Of a stretch of 64,000 nt of DNA, positions 9,679 through 19,560 are shown piece by piece. The position numbers were made by a program, and so were the translations under genes. The DNA is from Peronospora farinosa (Eukaryota; Oomycota; Peronosporomycetes; Peronosporales; Peronosporaceae), in the NCBI GenBank assembly GCA_947646735.1, contig CANTFK010000848.1, positions 310,001 to 374,000 of the forward strand. Reading direction: 5' to 3'. How positions within the stretch are numbered: the first letter of the stretch is position 1; every line of letters starts with the position of its first letter. The notes under the pieces were generated by a model. It saw only the letters and a program-made list of their open reading frames with translations, was not told the origin of the DNA and searched no databases.

Positions 9679-11940
9679 TTACGGCTCGGCGGAGTCCAAC
9701 ATTGAGAGCTCGGTAGCCAGGTTAGGGGTATTCTTCTTCTCACACTCCAGACCAGGATACCATGGTCGCACTTCTGCGTACACGGGAAAGTGAAGGAAGT
9801 ATGGATCCAACAAAATGTCCAGATCGCAGTGTCCTTCGACCATCCCTTGGAGAGTAACGCGAAGAATAGTCTTTAAGCGGGGTCCAGATCTCGACCGACG
9901 CTGCTTGCGTTGCTGACAAAATTGCGCAAGCTCTGGATACTCCTTCCGATGTTCGCGGGAGATATACAGGAAGTGGGTTGCCTCCCACATGGCTTGACTA
10001 TGTCGATCTTCATATTCAAGGTAAATGTCTGCCAGATCGTTGAAGCAACCGGTCAGAGGGAAAGAGATGGGAGTAATCGGTCGACGAGTGACGTTCCACG
10101 GTTTCTGATCGTAAAGCGCAGTAACTTGTGCCGGGGTGATCAATCGGGGAATCCACTCAGAATCAACAAGAGACTTGGGATTAGCTTGAGGGGTGAAGAG
10201 ATACCCTTTCGGTCGAGACAAGTGTTGATAGAAGAATTACACTCCCAATTCTGCAACACTGGTTAGACTGACCCGTCGGGCGGACCATGGAGCAACTTGA
10301 ATCGACGATCGGGGCTTTCGCTCACGATATCCAGGGATCCATGCATCACGTGATTTTTGGAGATCCGGCAGATCGGCGTATTGAGCGGGAGTGAGCAACG
10401 GGTTATTATCATCACGAATGTCACTGGAAACGCTAATCTTTCCGTCCGAGTCGCTAGAAGGTTCGCCAAAAAGGTCGACCGTAAAAATCTTGGTAGTAAG
10501 GCTAGGGGGCGTATCAGGACTCGAGACTGGTGATTTTCTGGAGGGTGGTCTACCATTGTGAATTATAATAGGGGACTGAGATGATCCGGTGTTGCCAGAG
10601 AGTTTCGTCATGGTGGTGCGACGTCTCTCGATTGAACGCGATCCGGATAGAGCAGCAAGTGTAGCGTCTTCGGGATCGGAAGACCATCCGTCATACTCAG
10701 AGTCAGGCGAAGGCGAGGGACACGCTTTGCGTTTCCCTTAAGCTTTCGACGGAACATTGGGTCGCGTTGTAATAACGGATCGCACCGACTTGGCAGATCG
10801 TTTTGGGGTACCAGATCGCGCCGAAGTACCAGATCGCGCCGGAGTACCAGATCACGTCGGAGTACCAGATCGCGCTGAAGTATCAGATCGCGTCAGGGTA
10901 CCAGATCGCGGTGGAATTCCAGATCTCTCCGAGGTCGCAGATTGAGCAGAAGTACCGGAAGAGATGCGGGGACATTTACAGGGAACGTCCAGAGTCGGTG
11001 AAGATGATGCACGTTTGCGATTGGGCGACGAAGGATTGGAAAGCGCGAGAAGGCTAGTCGAAGAAGGAAGTAAGCCCTTAGCCAACTCTGCCAGATGCGA
11101 ACGAAGTAAATCTCGATCCTGGATGGCCAGATCGCGCTCCGCCTCTCGATCTGCCACTTCGGTACGAAGTCGACCCAAAGCTGCGTCATTCCGAATACTC
11201 GCACTCAGGAGGCGATCATGATCAAGCTCGAGCGCGCCCAACGTCTCTTGCAGTTGTTTCGCGGCTTACTGGGCCTGAGAGCGAGCTTTCTTGTACTTGG
11301 ACGCCTTGCTTTTCATGCGTCGAAAGTCAGCGGTCAAAGCACTGTCTGCCGTATTACGCTGTGCAAGGATGGAGTACAGTTGCTGTTGGAGGGACGCGAT
11401 CTGCTGCCGGAATTTTCCTTTCAGAGTTCGCTGAAGATTGGCCGCCTCACGGCGGAATTTATCCTGCAGGCGATGTTTTTCTGCATTGACTCGAAACAAG
11501 GCATTCTTCAGATCTGCGATCTCCTGAGACTGATCCGTTAGCTGGTTCAGTTCTTCGTCGAGACCTTCGGCCATGTGGAGAGCGGCATCAAGTTGTTGAC
11601 GCAACTCTTCATCTCGACGCAAGACGAATGTGCACAGTCGAGGCACCAACTCGTGATACGAATTGAGTTCGGTCTCCAGCTGATTTCCACGAAATTCCTG
11701 CTCCCGTAAGGCAATTTCCATGGAGTGATAACTTTCCACGATGGTATCGTGGGCTTCCAGGCGGTCATACAGTGAAGAAACCAACGAGATCGCGTTTTGA
11801 CGAGCTGTAACGGGAGGAAGGATTATTCGGGTAGACGGGAGCAAGATACGCGATCCGGTGGAAAAATTCATCGGTAGATCGCGCGTGACGAGCACACCAG
11901 TTTGGGGGTGGCGATCGTTTTCGGGTGGAGATCTGGCCAT
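9679..11940 (-). pseudogene. Antisense accessory ORF of element A, about 753 codons
   Basis: One minus-strand frame runs from ATG 11940 to the stop at 9679 with no frameshift and only four in-frame stops (near 11267, 10853, 10739 and 10235). Residues about 60-330 are coiled-coil-like (many Glu/Gln/Arg/Leu heptads, for example LREQEFRGNQLETELNS). Residues about 330-570 are Ser/Pro/Arg-rich and contain SGTPAR-type 6-residue repeats. The C-terminal 190 residues look globular (YLFTPQ..., CFNDLADIYLEYEDRH, CDLDILLDPYFLHFP, RPWYPGLE). I do not recognise the family. Element B carries a decayed homologue in the same relative place and orientation (23723-25860), so it belongs to the element lineage. 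The stop at 10853 is a TGA where sister repeats have CGA. Function unknown; a structural or regulatory antisense product is possible. Confidence 0.75.
10807..10932 (-). repeat. 18-bp minisatellite within the antisense ORF
   Basis: Seven units of 18 bp (TACCAGATCGCGCCGAAG and variants on the plus strand). Being a multiple of three, the array keeps the frame and encodes SGTPAR/SGTSAR-like hexapeptides on the minus strand. The repeat number is likely to vary between copies. Confidence 0.85.
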
Positions 11941-12009
11941 AGACGTGGTATATGCTTAGAAAGCAATTAACTTGCGTGATTGCACCGCCTTATCAGGCTT
12001 ATCGTGTGC

Positions 12010-12480
12010 GCTCTCACTTCTTAGCTACCCGATAGGGTAAGAAAGAATTTTCGAACTATGCCAAGGAGTTGAGGACTCTTAATGTTGCTATGCAGCAGGA
12101 TCCTCTGACAGAGGAAGTCCTAGTGATCTTATTTATGGAAAGTCTTCGTACTGGGGTCGCCACGACAGAAGTTTTTCGTGTCCAGCCTTCGTTCGACTTT
12201 CGAAGAGGCAGTGAGCATAGCGTTTAACGCTGAGTTCAATTTCAAATCTGCTCGCTATGGTATGCCTTGGTATAATTCAAATGCCTCAAACAGGTCGGAA
12301 CCCATGGACCTCAGCCATGCTGAAGAAGCTGAGCTTTAAGCTGCTGAGCAGCAAGGTAACATCCGTAGATGTTACATGTTCGGAAGCACTGGGCATCTCC
12401 GCCCTAGCTGTCCGTTGTGAAAGCAACATCAGAACCGGCAGAGCTGCTAATAGCCACTTAGTTCAACAGAATTAATTAAG
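12010..12480 (+). pseudogene. gag remnant of another gypsy element
   Basis: Plus-strand fragments in several frames match a gag of a different family from A: ELRTLNVAMQQDPLTEEVLV, FMESLRTGVATTEVFRVQPS, EAVSIAFNAEFNFKSARYG, PMDLSHAEEAEL, then a decayed zinc knuckle with the two downstream residues H and C of CX2CX4HX4C. Frameshifts occur within every 60-100 bases. It abuts the 5' end of element A's antisense ORF, so its insertion probably replaced A's 3' LTR. Confidence 0.65.
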
Positions 12481-13435
12481 CGACTGAAGAAGTCTACTTG
12501 CTCTATAGAACTAGGAGAGACTTGCAGTGAACAAGCTTGAAGCTTAGCAGTTCAGAGAACTGCAGGATTTAATGAAATTTGAACGGTCAAAGACTCAAGA
12601 GAACAATCCTTAAAGGCTTTCGCTCTTAAACTCAACATGAGATTTGACCTTTACTTTATGCTTTCAGTCAAAATATTATATGACCTACCCTAACTACCCT
12701 ACACTAGAACTAAATAAAAAATCTTTATATGCAGATCTATTTAGATGACTGTCACGTCATCTAGAATCATAACTGGCACGGTATGGTATCACTGATATCA
12801 TGTAGTGTCTCCCATACTAAATACTTACGTAAACAAGTCACAATAACACACTGTGTAAGTTCAATAATTATATTATCAAACGGTTGTGTGACCTTGTTAC
12901 AAGGTCAACATCGACTGCAAATGTGGTTGAGTTGGCTTGAGATAAACTCAAGGATCTGCTAGGTCTTACAACATCCTGAAAAGTTAACTGGATATAAATC
13001 TTTGCCAATCAGTGTTTCAGGAGTTCGCTTTGCCTGTCGACAACAACAGCAGTTCATCGTTATTGTCGGTCCATTAGCCGATGTTACACGTAACACGGGT
13101 ACACCCCTCCAACCAATAAGCAGCAAAGTTTTGCGGGTCTTGAAACGCGCCACTGGCCGAAGTTGTCGTTTGTAGGGTTAGAATCCCACTATACCCATAT
13201 AAAAACTAGACTTTATTCTTAAACAGCTTGAGTGTTTCTGAAACGTTACCTGTATTAAGATAAACAATGTATTATCTATCCTTATTTCGTACCAGAGGCT
13301 ACTTGCAATCGTGTTAGGCTTATTACACGCACGAATTGCTGCCTCACTAGTTTTCCGTACGCATAAATGAGGTGTGAGTCACGTGCAGCTACCAACAACG
13401 GCTAAGAGTGACATTGATGCGAGTCGTACAGAACT
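12481..13435. other. Intergenic, LTR-like AT-rich sequence before the Amt cluster
   Basis: AT-rich from 12600 to 12900 and without a convincing frame. TTGTTACAAGG near 12893 could be the edge of a minus-oriented LTR (TGTAAC when reversed), but no partner was found. A 64-codon minus frame at 12959-13153 has no recognisable motif. The last 100 bases hold the promoter of the first Amt gene. Confidence 0.4.
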
Positions 13436-13451
13436 CTCACTTACCAATTTT
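13436..13451 (+). promoter_or_regulatory. Oomycete Inr/FPR-like core promoter of the first Amt gene
   Basis: CTCACTTACCAATTTT matches the oomycete start-site consensus (Inr TCAYTYY followed by NCAWTTT) at nearly every position. It lies about 50 bases upstream of the ATG at 13499, the usual spacing for short oomycete 5' UTRs. Confidence 0.55.
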
Positions 13452-13498
13452 ACCAGCATCCTGGTCCACAAACTTCCTTTTCTCTTATCGTAACAGTC

Positions 13499-15076
13499 AT
13501 GATCATCCTACGAAAAAAAAACCTACTCATTCGGACTCAGTGTACGGTTATCGCAATCGTTGTACTCGCCGCACTCGCCGTATCGGCCCAAGACACTTTC
13601 GGGTCCACCACCACCTGCGATATCTCACAGTACCTCAACGCCACTACTAACAAGTGCGTCATTTATTCTTCCCGAGGTGAAAAAGCTGGCAATGCCCATG
13701 ATATACCCATCAACTCCGGCAACACGGCGTGGATGCTCATGTCTAGTGCATTGGTAATGCTCATGACCCCTGGCATCGCGTTTTTCTACGCTGGACTTGC
13801 CGGTGAGGAAATGGCGTCAAACACCATGATGATGGCGTTTGTGAGTATAGCAATAGTGTCGATCCAGTTTTGGGCCTTCGGGTACTCGGTGTGCTTCAGT
13901 TCCGATGGCCTTTTTGCCTGGGCAGGATACAACAATGTCGGAAGAGTCGCCAGCGGCGTGTATGGTGGCGGGGTTCCGCATATCCTGTTTGCATTCTTCC
14001 AGACGCAGATCGCTGTTGTCACGCCTGCGCTGCTTAGTGGTGGCATCGTTGGCCGCATGAAGTTTGGAACATTTGTGTTATTCGTACTTCTTTGGTCATC
14101 ACTTGTCTACGACCCATTAGCACACTGGATGTGGTCACGTGAACTCAACGAGAACTGGGAAGTTACCCCCATGGGCTGGGAGGGCAAAATGGGCTCTCTC
14201 GATTTTGCTGGAGGTACTGTCGTTCACGTCTCGAGCGGTTTTGGGGCTCTTGTCGCTTCAATCTTGGTCGGCAAGCGCTACAACCATGGAGATCCTGTGA
14301 AACCACACAACGTACCCCTTGTGATGATCGGTGCTACGCTGCTTTGGTTTGGCTGGTTTGGTTTCAATGCTGGTTCGCAAGGCGCAGCTGATGGAATTGC
14401 TGCGACCGCTGCCATTAACACTCACTTGGCATCTTGCGCAGGGTTTGTAACCTGGGCGTCGCTAGAATTTGTCCTATACCGCAAATTTGACCCATGTGGT
14501 GCAATCAGCGGCGCAGTGTCGGGTCTTGTGACAATAACCCCTGGCTGTGCTTATGTGTATCCATGGGCCGCTGTCATCTTCGGTGTCATTGGTGCTGCTA
14601 CGGGTTTTGGTGCTGTGCATTTAAAAAACTATCTTCGCTACGATGACACCCTCGACTCGTTCGGTATTCACGGCTGCGGCGGCTTCATGGGTGGTCTGCT
14701 CACTGGACTGTTTGCTACTTCAGACGTCAACCCTGCTATCGAGGGTGGTGCCTTCTACGGTTATGGAGTGCAGTTTGTGCACCAGCTCATTTCACAGTGT
14801 GTGGCGGCTGGATACTCAGTAGTGGTGACGTTTCTGATCCTGATGGTGCTCAAGTATACAATTGGTTTGCGAGTTTCGGAAGACAAGGAAGTGGATGGCA
14901 TGGACGTTTCGTACCATGGGGGACTCGCGTACGAACTCACTACGCACAGCTCGCTCTCGAGCTCGTCCAACTACAATGAGATTCATCCGCCTCAACGAGG
15001 TTTTTCCAAAATCATCATTCCGGTACAGTCCGACTCCTCTGTCCCGTGCAGTAAAGAGCCGATCATGCATGTGTAG
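13499..15076 (+). CDS. Ammonium transporter (Amt family), copy 1
   Basis: This 525-residue single-exon gene encodes an Amt/Mep/Rh-family channel that conducts ammonium or ammonia across a membrane. A hydrophobic N-terminal segment (about residues 15-30, VIAIVVLAALAVSAQ) looks like a signal peptide. Eleven hydrophobic segments follow. The Amt signature SLDFAGGTVVHVSSGFG holds the first pore histidine (H243), and FGIHGCGGFMGGLLTG holds the second (H391). TAWMLMSSALVMLMTPGIAFFYAGL is split by no intron. Length fits the family (about 450-530). The C-terminal cytosolic tail is Ser-rich. The start is supported by the core promoter 50 bases upstream. It is the first of three tandem paralogues and the most diverged. 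Confidence 0.95.
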   Translation: MIILRKKNLLIRTQCTVIAIVVLAALAVSAQDTFGSTTTCDISQYLNATTNKCVIYSSRGEKAGNAHDIPINSGNTAWMLMSSALVMLMTPGIAFFYAGLAGEEMASNTMMMAFVSIAIVSIQFWAFGYSVCFSSDGLFAWAGYNNVGRVASGVYGGGVPHILFAFFQTQIAVVTPALLSGGIVGRMKFGTFVLFVLLWSSLVYDPLAHWMWSRELNENWEVTPMGWEGKMGSLDFAGGTVVHVSSGFGALVASILVGKRYNHGDPVKPHNVPLVMIGATLLWFGWFGFNAGSQGAADGIAATAAINTHLASCAGFVTWASLEFVLYRKFDPCGAISGAVSGLVTITPGCAYVYPWAAVIFGVIGAATGFGAVHLKNYLRYDDTLDSFGIHGCGGFMGGLLTGLFATSDVNPAIEGGAFYGYGVQFVHQLISQCVAAGYSVVVTFLILMVLKYTIGLRVSEDKEVDGMDVSYHGGLAYELTTHSSLSSSSNYNEIHPPQRGFSKIIIPVQSDSSVPCSKEPIMHV

Positions 15077-15471
15077 GTATAGTTCTCTCGTTAAAGTACC
15101 TGCGAAGCGTATACGAAAGTTATAGCGAAGTAATCTATTTTTGAGCAACCTTATAAACCTATATTTACTGTGGATGTGTCATAGAATTTTATTTCTTAGA
15201 GTAGCTGATGACGACCTCGACGTAACAAGTATTGATTGGTTCCCATCATGAAATGTCCACCTAATCGACAGCAAAAAGCTCCGGTTTTGTGCTGGTAACA
15301 GCTGGTCCGTAAACGACTTGGATCATCTGCAAAAAGAGGGTCTATATCCTCTCTATCGCATCACGAGTACTCGCCCCTGTCGCTTTGTGCATTGTCATAT
15401 ACTGCAACTCGAGTATGTTACTTGTTCATTCATTTTAAATTTCGCTCTCAAGGGATTACAACGGTTAAAAG
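15077..15471. other. Intergenic between Amt copies 1 and 2
   Basis: Contains the 3' UTR of copy 1 and the promoter of copy 2. TTCATTCATTTTAAATTT (about 15424-15441), some 30-45 bases before the next ATG, is a weaker Inr/FPR-like match. No other feature is seen. Confidence 0.4.
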
Positions 15472-17007
15472 ATGAACGGGACGACTCGATTAATGCTGGC
15501 TGTAGCACTGCTCGTGTCCGCCGTCGCTGCGCAGAGTCGCTCAAGCTCAATTGTGACGTGTCTGGTGTCGCAGTACCTGGACACCGACACAAACGAATGC
15601 GTCAACTATAAAAACCAAGGCGTGAAGGCCAGTACGGACTTTGACACGGCCATTGACTCGGGCAACACGGCGTGGATGCTGGCGGCTAGCGCTCTGGTGA
15701 TGATAATGACACCGGGCGTTGCATTTTTCTATGCCGGTCTTGCTGGCGAGGACATGGCGTCCAACACCATGATGATGTCGTTTGTGAGCATTGCACTCGT
15801 GTCGATCCAATTTTGGGCCTTTGGGTATTCGGCAGCTTTCGGATCCAACGGCATTTTTGGGTGGGCGGGCTTTGGCAATGTAGAGCAGTTTCCAAGTGGT
15901 ACCTATGGCACTGGCATCCCTCATATTTTGTTTGCCTTCTTTCAAACTCAATTTGCAACCATTACTCCAGCTCTGCTGAGCGGTGGCATTGTTGGTCGAA
16001 TGAAGTTTAGCTCCTACTTGCTCTTCATTCTGCTGTGGACGTCACTGGTGTACGACCCATTGGCTCGCTGGATGTGGTCTTTGAAACTCGATGACTCGTG
16101 GGCGATTACCGCAATGGGTTGGGAGGGCAAGATGGGATCACTTGACTTTGCGGGAGGCACCGTTATCCACATTTCGAGTGGATTTGGAGCCCTTGCGGCT
16201 GCTCTTATGGTCGGAAAGCGATACAACCACGGCGACCCAGTCAAGCCCCACAATGTGCCGTTAGTGATGATTGGTGCGACGTTGCTGTGGTTCGGCTGGT
16301 TTGGCTTTAACGCCGGTTCGGAAGGTGCTGCTGACGGAATCGCTGCCACGGCTGCTATCAACACTCACCTTGCTCCTAGTGCAGGCTTCTTGACGTGGAT
16401 TGGACTTGAGTTTGCTATGTACAAGAAGTTCGATCCTTGTGGAGCTGCTAGTGGCGCTGTCGCTGGTCTGGTTGCTATCACCCCCGCTTGTGGTTATGTG
16501 TACCCGTGGGCTGCTGTCATTTTTGGTGTAGTAGGCGCCGTGACGGGCTTCGCTGCTATTCACATGAAGAACCACCTGCGATATGACGATACACTTGACT
16601 CGTTCGCCATTCACGGCTGTGGTGGTTTTATGGGTGGTCTCATGACTGGTCTATTTGCTACATCGGACGTAAACCCAAACATTGAAGGCGGCGCGTTCTA
16701 CGGCCATGGTATGCAGGTCGTGCACCAGCTGGTTTCACAGTGCGTGGCTGCAGCTTACTCGTTCGTGGTGACGATAATTATTCTGTACGTGCTGAAGATT
16801 ACGATTGGACTCCGTGTGGACGAGGACAAAGAGGTAAACGGCATTGACGTCTCGTATCACGGGGGTCTTGCCTACGATTACAGCGGCCAAGACCACACCG
16901 GCCCAACTGTGAAGGCTGCCAACCCGCCAGTGGGTGACTTTGCCGCTATGATGTCACCGCGTTCTGTCCAAGAGGTTGCGCAGAAGGAGCTCATTATGAA
17001 TGCTTAA
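15472..17007 (+). CDS. Ammonium transporter (Amt family), copy 2
   Basis: A 511-residue intronless Amt-family transporter. The N-terminus (MLAVALLVSAVAAQ) is a likely signal peptide. The signature SLDFAGGTVIHISSGFG carries pore histidine H233, and FAIHGCGGFMGGLMTG carries H381. The conserved WFGWFGFNAGS segment and the C-terminal core with GLRVDEDKEVNGIDVSYHGG are intact, so the protein should be functional. It is much closer to copy 3 than to copy 1. In the middle third, including third codon positions, copies 2 and 3 are nearly identical, which points to gene conversion. The short spacer to copy 1 and shared orientation indicate origin by tandem duplication. Confidence 0.95.
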   Translation: MNGTTRLMLAVALLVSAVAAQSRSSSIVTCLVSQYLDTDTNECVNYKNQGVKASTDFDTAIDSGNTAWMLAASALVMIMTPGVAFFYAGLAGEDMASNTMMMSFVSIALVSIQFWAFGYSAAFGSNGIFGWAGFGNVEQFPSGTYGTGIPHILFAFFQTQFATITPALLSGGIVGRMKFSSYLLFILLWTSLVYDPLARWMWSLKLDDSWAITAMGWEGKMGSLDFAGGTVIHISSGFGALAAALMVGKRYNHGDPVKPHNVPLVMIGATLLWFGWFGFNAGSEGAADGIAATAAINTHLAPSAGFLTWIGLEFAMYKKFDPCGAASGAVAGLVAITPACGYVYPWAAVIFGVVGAVTGFAAIHMKNHLRYDDTLDSFAIHGCGGFMGGLMTGLFATSDVNPNIEGGAFYGHGMQVVHQLVSQCVAAAYSFVVTIIILYVLKITIGLRVDEDKEVNGIDVSYHGGLAYDYSGQDHTGPTVKAANPPVGDFAAMMSPRSVQEVAQKELIMNA

Positions 17008-17506
17008 GCGAGAATACCACCCATCGATTAACGTTGGGAAGATACCAAGGGATTTAATTGTCTATATTGCATACGTAGGGAGAAAATCAAAGGTCGGTTT
17101 TATACTCAAACACAAGCCGTGAACTGAAGTTGTTTAGTTGTACCGGAACAAACTCTCCAGCTCAAACGGTTTTGTATGGCTCACGAGTATTAAAGTTGTC
17201 GGCTTCTCATCTCAAATTTGGCGTTTTCGCTGTCTACCTTAGAGGAATTTTCGACCTACTAAGATATCGCACTGGAAGATTACCCCCCCCCAACCCAAGA
17301 TAGATCAAGAGCTTTGATGTAGAAGCGTAAACACGCCATAAACATTCATCCTGGTCCCTTTATGTGAAACAAATTGTTTGGTCAGCTCCGCTTTGCTGAT
17401 TTGTGGTGTCGTAATCAATCAGATCCGCTAACGCGATCATCTCCACTCTTTTGCCAAGTACAGTGCTTGTCGTTCGTAGCAATGGGTTGCGTGTGTAGCA
17501 GGACAA
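17008..17506. other. Intergenic between Amt copies 2 and 3
   Basis: Holds the 3' UTR of copy 2 and upstream sequence of copy 3. A run of ten C residues begins near 17284. No frame or repeat is convincing. Confidence 0.4.
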
Positions 17507-17522
17507 GCTCACTTCGGAATTG
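17507..17522 (+). promoter_or_regulatory. Oomycete Inr/FPR-like core promoter of Amt copy 3
   Basis: GCTCACTTCGGAATTG closely follows GCTCATTYYNCAWTTT, with mismatches at the N-C pair and the last base. It lies 37 bases before the ATG at 17559. Confidence 0.5.
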
Positions 17523-17558
17523 ACTTGCATAGATTCTAGCTGAAACATCTACAGAGTC

Positions 17559-19043
17559 ATGACTCCGCTAGCACGCGTAGTTATTTTCGCAGCTCTAGCT
17601 ATGGCCCTAGCCACCCCTATTACTGCCCAGAACACCTCGTGTCTGACGTCGCAGTTCTTGGACAAGACCACTGGCGAATGCGTTGCCTACGCGAGCCGAG
17701 GTGAAAAGGCTCAAAGTAACTACGACCAGATAATTGATTCGGGTAACACAGCGTGGATGATAATAGCTAGCGCTCTAGTGATGATCATGACACCGGGCGT
17801 CGCCTTCTTCTACGCTGGTCTTGCCGGTGAAGAAATGGCGTCCAACACCATCATGATGTCGTTCGTGAGCATGGCCCTTGTGTCCATTCAATTCTGGGCC
17901 TTCGGATACTCGACAGCTTTCGGATCCAACGGTATTTTTGTTTGGAGCGGGTACAATAATGTGGGGCAGTCCCCCAGCGGCACATACGACACTGAAATCC
18001 CTCACACTTTATTTGCCTTCTTCCAGACGCAATTCGCCATGATCAGTCCTGCGCTACTCAGTGGCGGTATTGTGGGGCGCATGAAATATGGATCGTTTTT
18101 GCTTTTCATCTTCCTGTGGACATCACTGGTGTACGATCCATTGGCTCACTGGATGTGGTCGCTCAAGCTCGATGACTCGTGGGCGATTACCGCGATGGGT
18201 TGGGAGGGCAAGATGGGATCACTTGACTTTGCGGGAGGCACCGTTATCCACATTTCGAGTGGATTTGGAGCCCTTGCGGCTGCTCTTATGGTCGGAAAGC
18301 GATACAACCACGGAGAACCAGTCAAGCCCCACAACGTGCCGTTAGTGATGATTGGTCTAACTCTGTTGTGGTTCGGCTGGTTTGGCTTCAACGCCGGTTC
18401 GGAAGGTGCTGCTGACGGAATCGCTGCCACAGCTGCTATTAATACTCATTTAGCAGCGAGTGCGGGATTCTTGACGTGGGTATGTCTGGAATTTGTCATG
18501 TCTACCAAGTTTGATCCTTGTGGAGCTGCTACTGGTGCTGTGGCTGGTCTGGTTGCTATCACCCCCGCTTGTGGTTATGTGTATCCGTGGGCATCGGTGA
18601 CCTTCGGCGTAGTTGGTGCCGCCACGGGGTTCACTGCTATTCACATGAAGAACCACCTGCGCTACGACGACACCCTTGACTCGTTCGCTATCCACGGCTG
18701 TGTTGGTGTCATGGGCGGTCTCATGACAGGTCTGTTTGCTACGTCAGACGTCAACCCGAACATCAAGGGTGGTGCCTTCTACGGCAATGGTGCCCAATTC
18801 ACGCACCAATTGGTTTCTCAGTGCGTAGCTGCGGCTTACTCATTCGTAGTAACGATTATCATCCTGTACCTGATAAAGATCACGATTGGTCTTCGTGTGG
18901 ATGAAGATAACGAGGTGAACGGGATTGATCTTACGTACCATGGCGGCTTCGCGTACGACTACAGACCACAGGATTATGCCGTGAAGACTGAAAATAGTGA
19001 CTCAAGCGATTATTTTATTGTGGGTGCTCCGGACCAATCGTAA
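17559..19043 (+). CDS. Ammonium transporter (Amt family), copy 3
   Basis: A 494-residue intronless Amt-family transporter with a probable signal peptide (VVIFAALAMALATPITAQ). Pore histidines are H231 in DFAGGTVIHISSG and H379. The second-histidine motif differs from the paralogues: HGCVGVMGG instead of HGCGGFMGG, so a glycine and a phenylalanine beside the twin-His site are replaced by valines. The C-terminal tail is shorter and ends in SSDYFIVGAPDQS. The core otherwise aligns with copy 2 without gaps, and a conversion tract covers about 18169-18420. Transport activity is likely but may be altered by the motif change. Confidence 0.93.
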   Translation: MTPLARVVIFAALAMALATPITAQNTSCLTSQFLDKTTGECVAYASRGEKAQSNYDQIIDSGNTAWMIIASALVMIMTPGVAFFYAGLAGEEMASNTIMMSFVSMALVSIQFWAFGYSTAFGSNGIFVWSGYNNVGQSPSGTYDTEIPHTLFAFFQTQFAMISPALLSGGIVGRMKYGSFLLFIFLWTSLVYDPLAHWMWSLKLDDSWAITAMGWEGKMGSLDFAGGTVIHISSGFGALAAALMVGKRYNHGEPVKPHNVPLVMIGLTLLWFGWFGFNAGSEGAADGIAATAAINTHLAASAGFLTWVCLEFVMSTKFDPCGAATGAVAGLVAITPACGYVYPWASVTFGVVGAATGFTAIHMKNHLRYDDTLDSFAIHGCVGVMGGLMTGLFATSDVNPNIKGGAFYGNGAQFTHQLVSQCVAAAYSFVVTIIILYLIKITIGLRVDEDNEVNGIDLTYHGGFAYDYRPQDYAVKTENSDSSDYFIVGAPDQS

Positions 19044-19560
19044 ATGATCAAAAGCGAGCAAACCTTCAAACGCACAGTAAATGATGGTCTTTGTTGCGTG
19101 AAACCATGTCAGGGTTTAGAAGCACATCATTCGTCTCTGCTTGAACTTTGCATTATTGCCTTCTAACTTAATGTCATACTTTTTTCCACTTTTTCATGTT
19201 GCTTCTCATGGCGAACAAGCTGCTACTTGTTCCGTTCTTTTTCAAGGTCTCCATGCCTTAACTGACCAATGAAGATGTTGCTTTATTAAGAACTCCCGAC
19301 ATGGTTTTGCAGTTAGACATGGACACCGCCTTAAGTACGACTGCGCGTGGAAGGTGCGGGGTGATGGGAATGACGGTCACTGACTTAGCATTTGTATTCA
19401 CCATACTAAGTACAACTGGATTTGGGCCAAGTGTAAATTGAGTAGACAGGAACGATAAGGAGTGAGGAGCGGGTAAGTGCATGTATAAGGATAATGACCG
19501 ATTTTTTTTTATCACAGTGCCTAGGACTGCTATTCCTAACGCTATCGCTGACGAACAGGT
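19044..19560. other. Intergenic after the Amt cluster
   Basis: Contains the 3' UTR of Amt copy 3 and the unplaced left edge of the copia remnant. No frame with recognisable similarity was found, and no LTR pair could be matched. Confidence 0.35.

Larger units (their letters stand above)
424..11949 (+). mobile_element. Ty3/gypsy element A with chromodomain, dual RNase H and antisense ORF
   Basis: In order on the plus strand: 5' LTR, PBS, gag with zinc knuckles, aspartic protease, RT, RNase H, a second RNase H, integrase and chromodomain. A long frame on the opposite strand follows. Stops and frameshifts split gag-pol into about ten pieces, so the copy is dead, but most domains still read well. 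No 3' LTR matching 424-1506 occurs after 11940. Instead an unrelated gag scrap begins near 12010, so the 3' end is truncated. A decayed relative (element B) lies inverted at about 23.7-33.4 kb and shares the same order, including the antisense frame. Confidence 0.85.

Noticed and set aside
10757..11057. Plus-strand ORFs with VPDRAE or PKYQIA repeats
   Set aside because: They are shadow readings of the 18-bp minisatellite in the antisense ORF.
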